Source of the DNA: Cladorrhinum sp. PSN259
Lineage: Eukaryota > Ascomycota > Sordariomycetes > Sordariales > Podosporaceae
DNA length: 64,000 nt
Assembly: GCA_033725935.1 (NCBI GenBank)
Contig: MU867112.1
Location: forward strand, 186,001-250,000
Direction of reading: 5' to 3'
Each line of letters starts with the position of its first letter. Position 1 is the stretch's first letter. This document shows, one piece after another, positions 63,104 to 64,000 of the stretch. Made by a program: the position numbers and the translations under genes. The notes under the pieces are model-generated. The model was not told the origin of the DNA. It ran no database searches and saw nothing but the letters and a program-made list of their open reading frames with translations.

Positions 63104-64000
63104 TTACTTGGGAGGCCAGTTCAAAGATGGCGGTCTCGGCTGCGCAACAGGATCCGCCATCCAGCACACAGAAAACCCCTCAAAAACGCCCTCCGACAGT
63201 ATCTTGAAAATCGGCAACGCTTGCCCGAAAAAGTCAAGGAAATGCCACTCCATCACCACCTCGGCTGGTTTCACGAGCGTCCTTTCCGGGTCGGACACAA
63301 CGACTACGCGCTCAACCAGAAACCGCTTTGGCAAACTCAAAGCCAATTCAAATTTCTTATGCAGCCAGTACTGGTCGACGCACTCCTTGGCGACGCACTC
63401 CTTGTCGACGTCCTCCTTGCTGACGTCCTCCTTGTCGACGTACTTGGGCCCGCGAATCTCAATGACCCTCGATTTAACTTCTGTGCTTTCTATGAATTCG
63501 TAAGTGGGATACGTGAGATACCAAACCTGAATCTCCGGCAAGGGACCGAATTGTCCAGAATACCTTGGACATGTCTCATCGTCTCGAAAAAGGGCTCGAC
63601 ACTTCTTGGCCGCTTCGAGATCGAAAAAGACAACCAGGTAGCCTCCCTTTGTCCCCATGGTCGTCCACTCCACCAATCTGATCTTGCCCAGGTCCTGATA
63701 ATGTAGCGGCTTCAAGAACTTGTCAGGTGGAATTCTCGCTATATTCGTCACAAACATTGCGCAGTTTTCCTTGAAGACATCATCGCCGAGGACCCGACTC
63801 TTAGGCTTGGAAAGATTGGGAGCCTTTTTTTCGGCCTTGAGGCTGGCTTCTAGTCTTGCCACATCGTCGAGTTGGTGTGAAAAAGCTGACCTATGTCGGT
63901 CCATGAACTGCTTGTATGGCTGACTGGTGTACGAACTCAATTGTTCACCATACGACGACAGTGATTCAATATAGGAGGACACTGCCTCGGGGTCAATCTG
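63104..64000 (-). CDS. hypothetical protein with RRM-like core and pentapeptide repeats, 5' end outside window
   Basis: The frame runs off the right edge (first visible residues QIDPEAVSSYIESLSSYGEQ), so 298 residues are seen. A helical Ser/Tyr-rich head is followed by a segment with RRM-like phrasing: CAMFVTNIARIPPDKFLKPL (RNP2-like) and GGYLVVFFDLEAAKKCRALF (RNP1-like). Next comes a five-residue repeat, VDKED/VSKED/VDKEC/VAKEC (15-bp units at about 63376-63450), then a basic/hydrophobic C-terminal part. RNA binding is only a guess from the pattern. No link to the peptide locus is shown apart from proximity. Confidence 0.5.
   Translation of the reverse strand, partial: QIDPEAVSSYIESLSSYGEQLSSYTSQPYKQFMDRHRSAFSHQLDDVARLEASLKAEKKAPNLSKPKSRVLGDDVFKENCAMFVTNIARIPPDKFLKPLHYQDLGKIRLVEWTTMGTKGGYLVVFFDLEAAKKCRALFRDDETCPRYSGQFGPLPEIQVWYLTYPTYEFIESTEVKSRVIEIRGPKYVDKEDVSKEDVDKECVAKECVDQYWLHKKFELALSLPKRFLVERVVVVSDPERTLVKPAEVVMEWHFLDFFGQALPIFKILSEGVFEGFSVCWMADPVAQPRPPSLNWPPK

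Overview
The window looks like nuclear DNA of a filamentous ascomycete (Pezizomycotina; a Sordariomycete would fit). Genes are monocistronic and lie on both strands. Introns are 45-106 bp with GTRNGY donors, CTAAC/CTGAC-type branch sites and YAG acceptors. The genes include a SUR7/PalI protein, Lunapark, a GRIP golgin, a HET-domain protein, a NACHT (STAND) protein, a DUF3328/UstYa protein and an intron-containing tRNA-Pro. All exon junctions were worked out by eye from splice motifs and reading phase.

Layout. 0-20 kb (mostly minus strand): SUR7-like membrane protein (cut by the left edge), an unknown protein, a secreted pectin-lyase-fold protein, a trypsin-fold protease without a signal peptide, several very small spliced genes, a long RS/coiled-coil protein, a protein with a duplicated Cys/His module, and Lunapark. 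21-33 kb (mostly plus strand): GRIP golgin, a homogentisate 1,2-dioxygenase-type enzyme, a WD40 protein, a HET-domain protein, then on the minus strand a secreted CDH-type cytochrome domain. 33-44 kb: gene-poor and rich in simple repeats, with an SREBP-type bHLH factor, a low-complexity gene with an in-frame stop near its end, an assembly gap with an apparent false duplication, a pair of inverted-repeat-bounded elements and a duplicated mini-exon. 44.7-48.1 kb: NACHT gene with a solo LTR inserted at its stop codon. 48-58 kb: low-complexity gene, DUF8021 secreted protein with a GC-AG intron, a second CDH-type cytochrome, a decayed coding patch, a conserved-looking unknown gene, tRNA-Pro and a second gap. 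58.7-64 kb: two small coiled-coil genes, a UstYa-type oxidase gene facing a secreted tandem-repeat peptide gene across a 635-bp divergent promoter, and a partial repeat-bearing gene at the right edge.

The most interesting locus is 60.7-62.7 kb. A membrane-anchored UstYa/DUF3328 gene with both HxxHC motifs is divergent from a signal-peptide protein made of three 18-residue repeats, and every nucleotide difference among the three aligned repeat units is silent. That is the minimal arrangement of a fungal dikaritin-type RiPP (ribosomal peptide) locus, with a core sequence I do not recognise. Other accessory features are the HET and NACHT genes (self/non-self recognition families), the solo LTR, and the two stand-alone cytochrome domains likely to act in extracellular redox chemistry.
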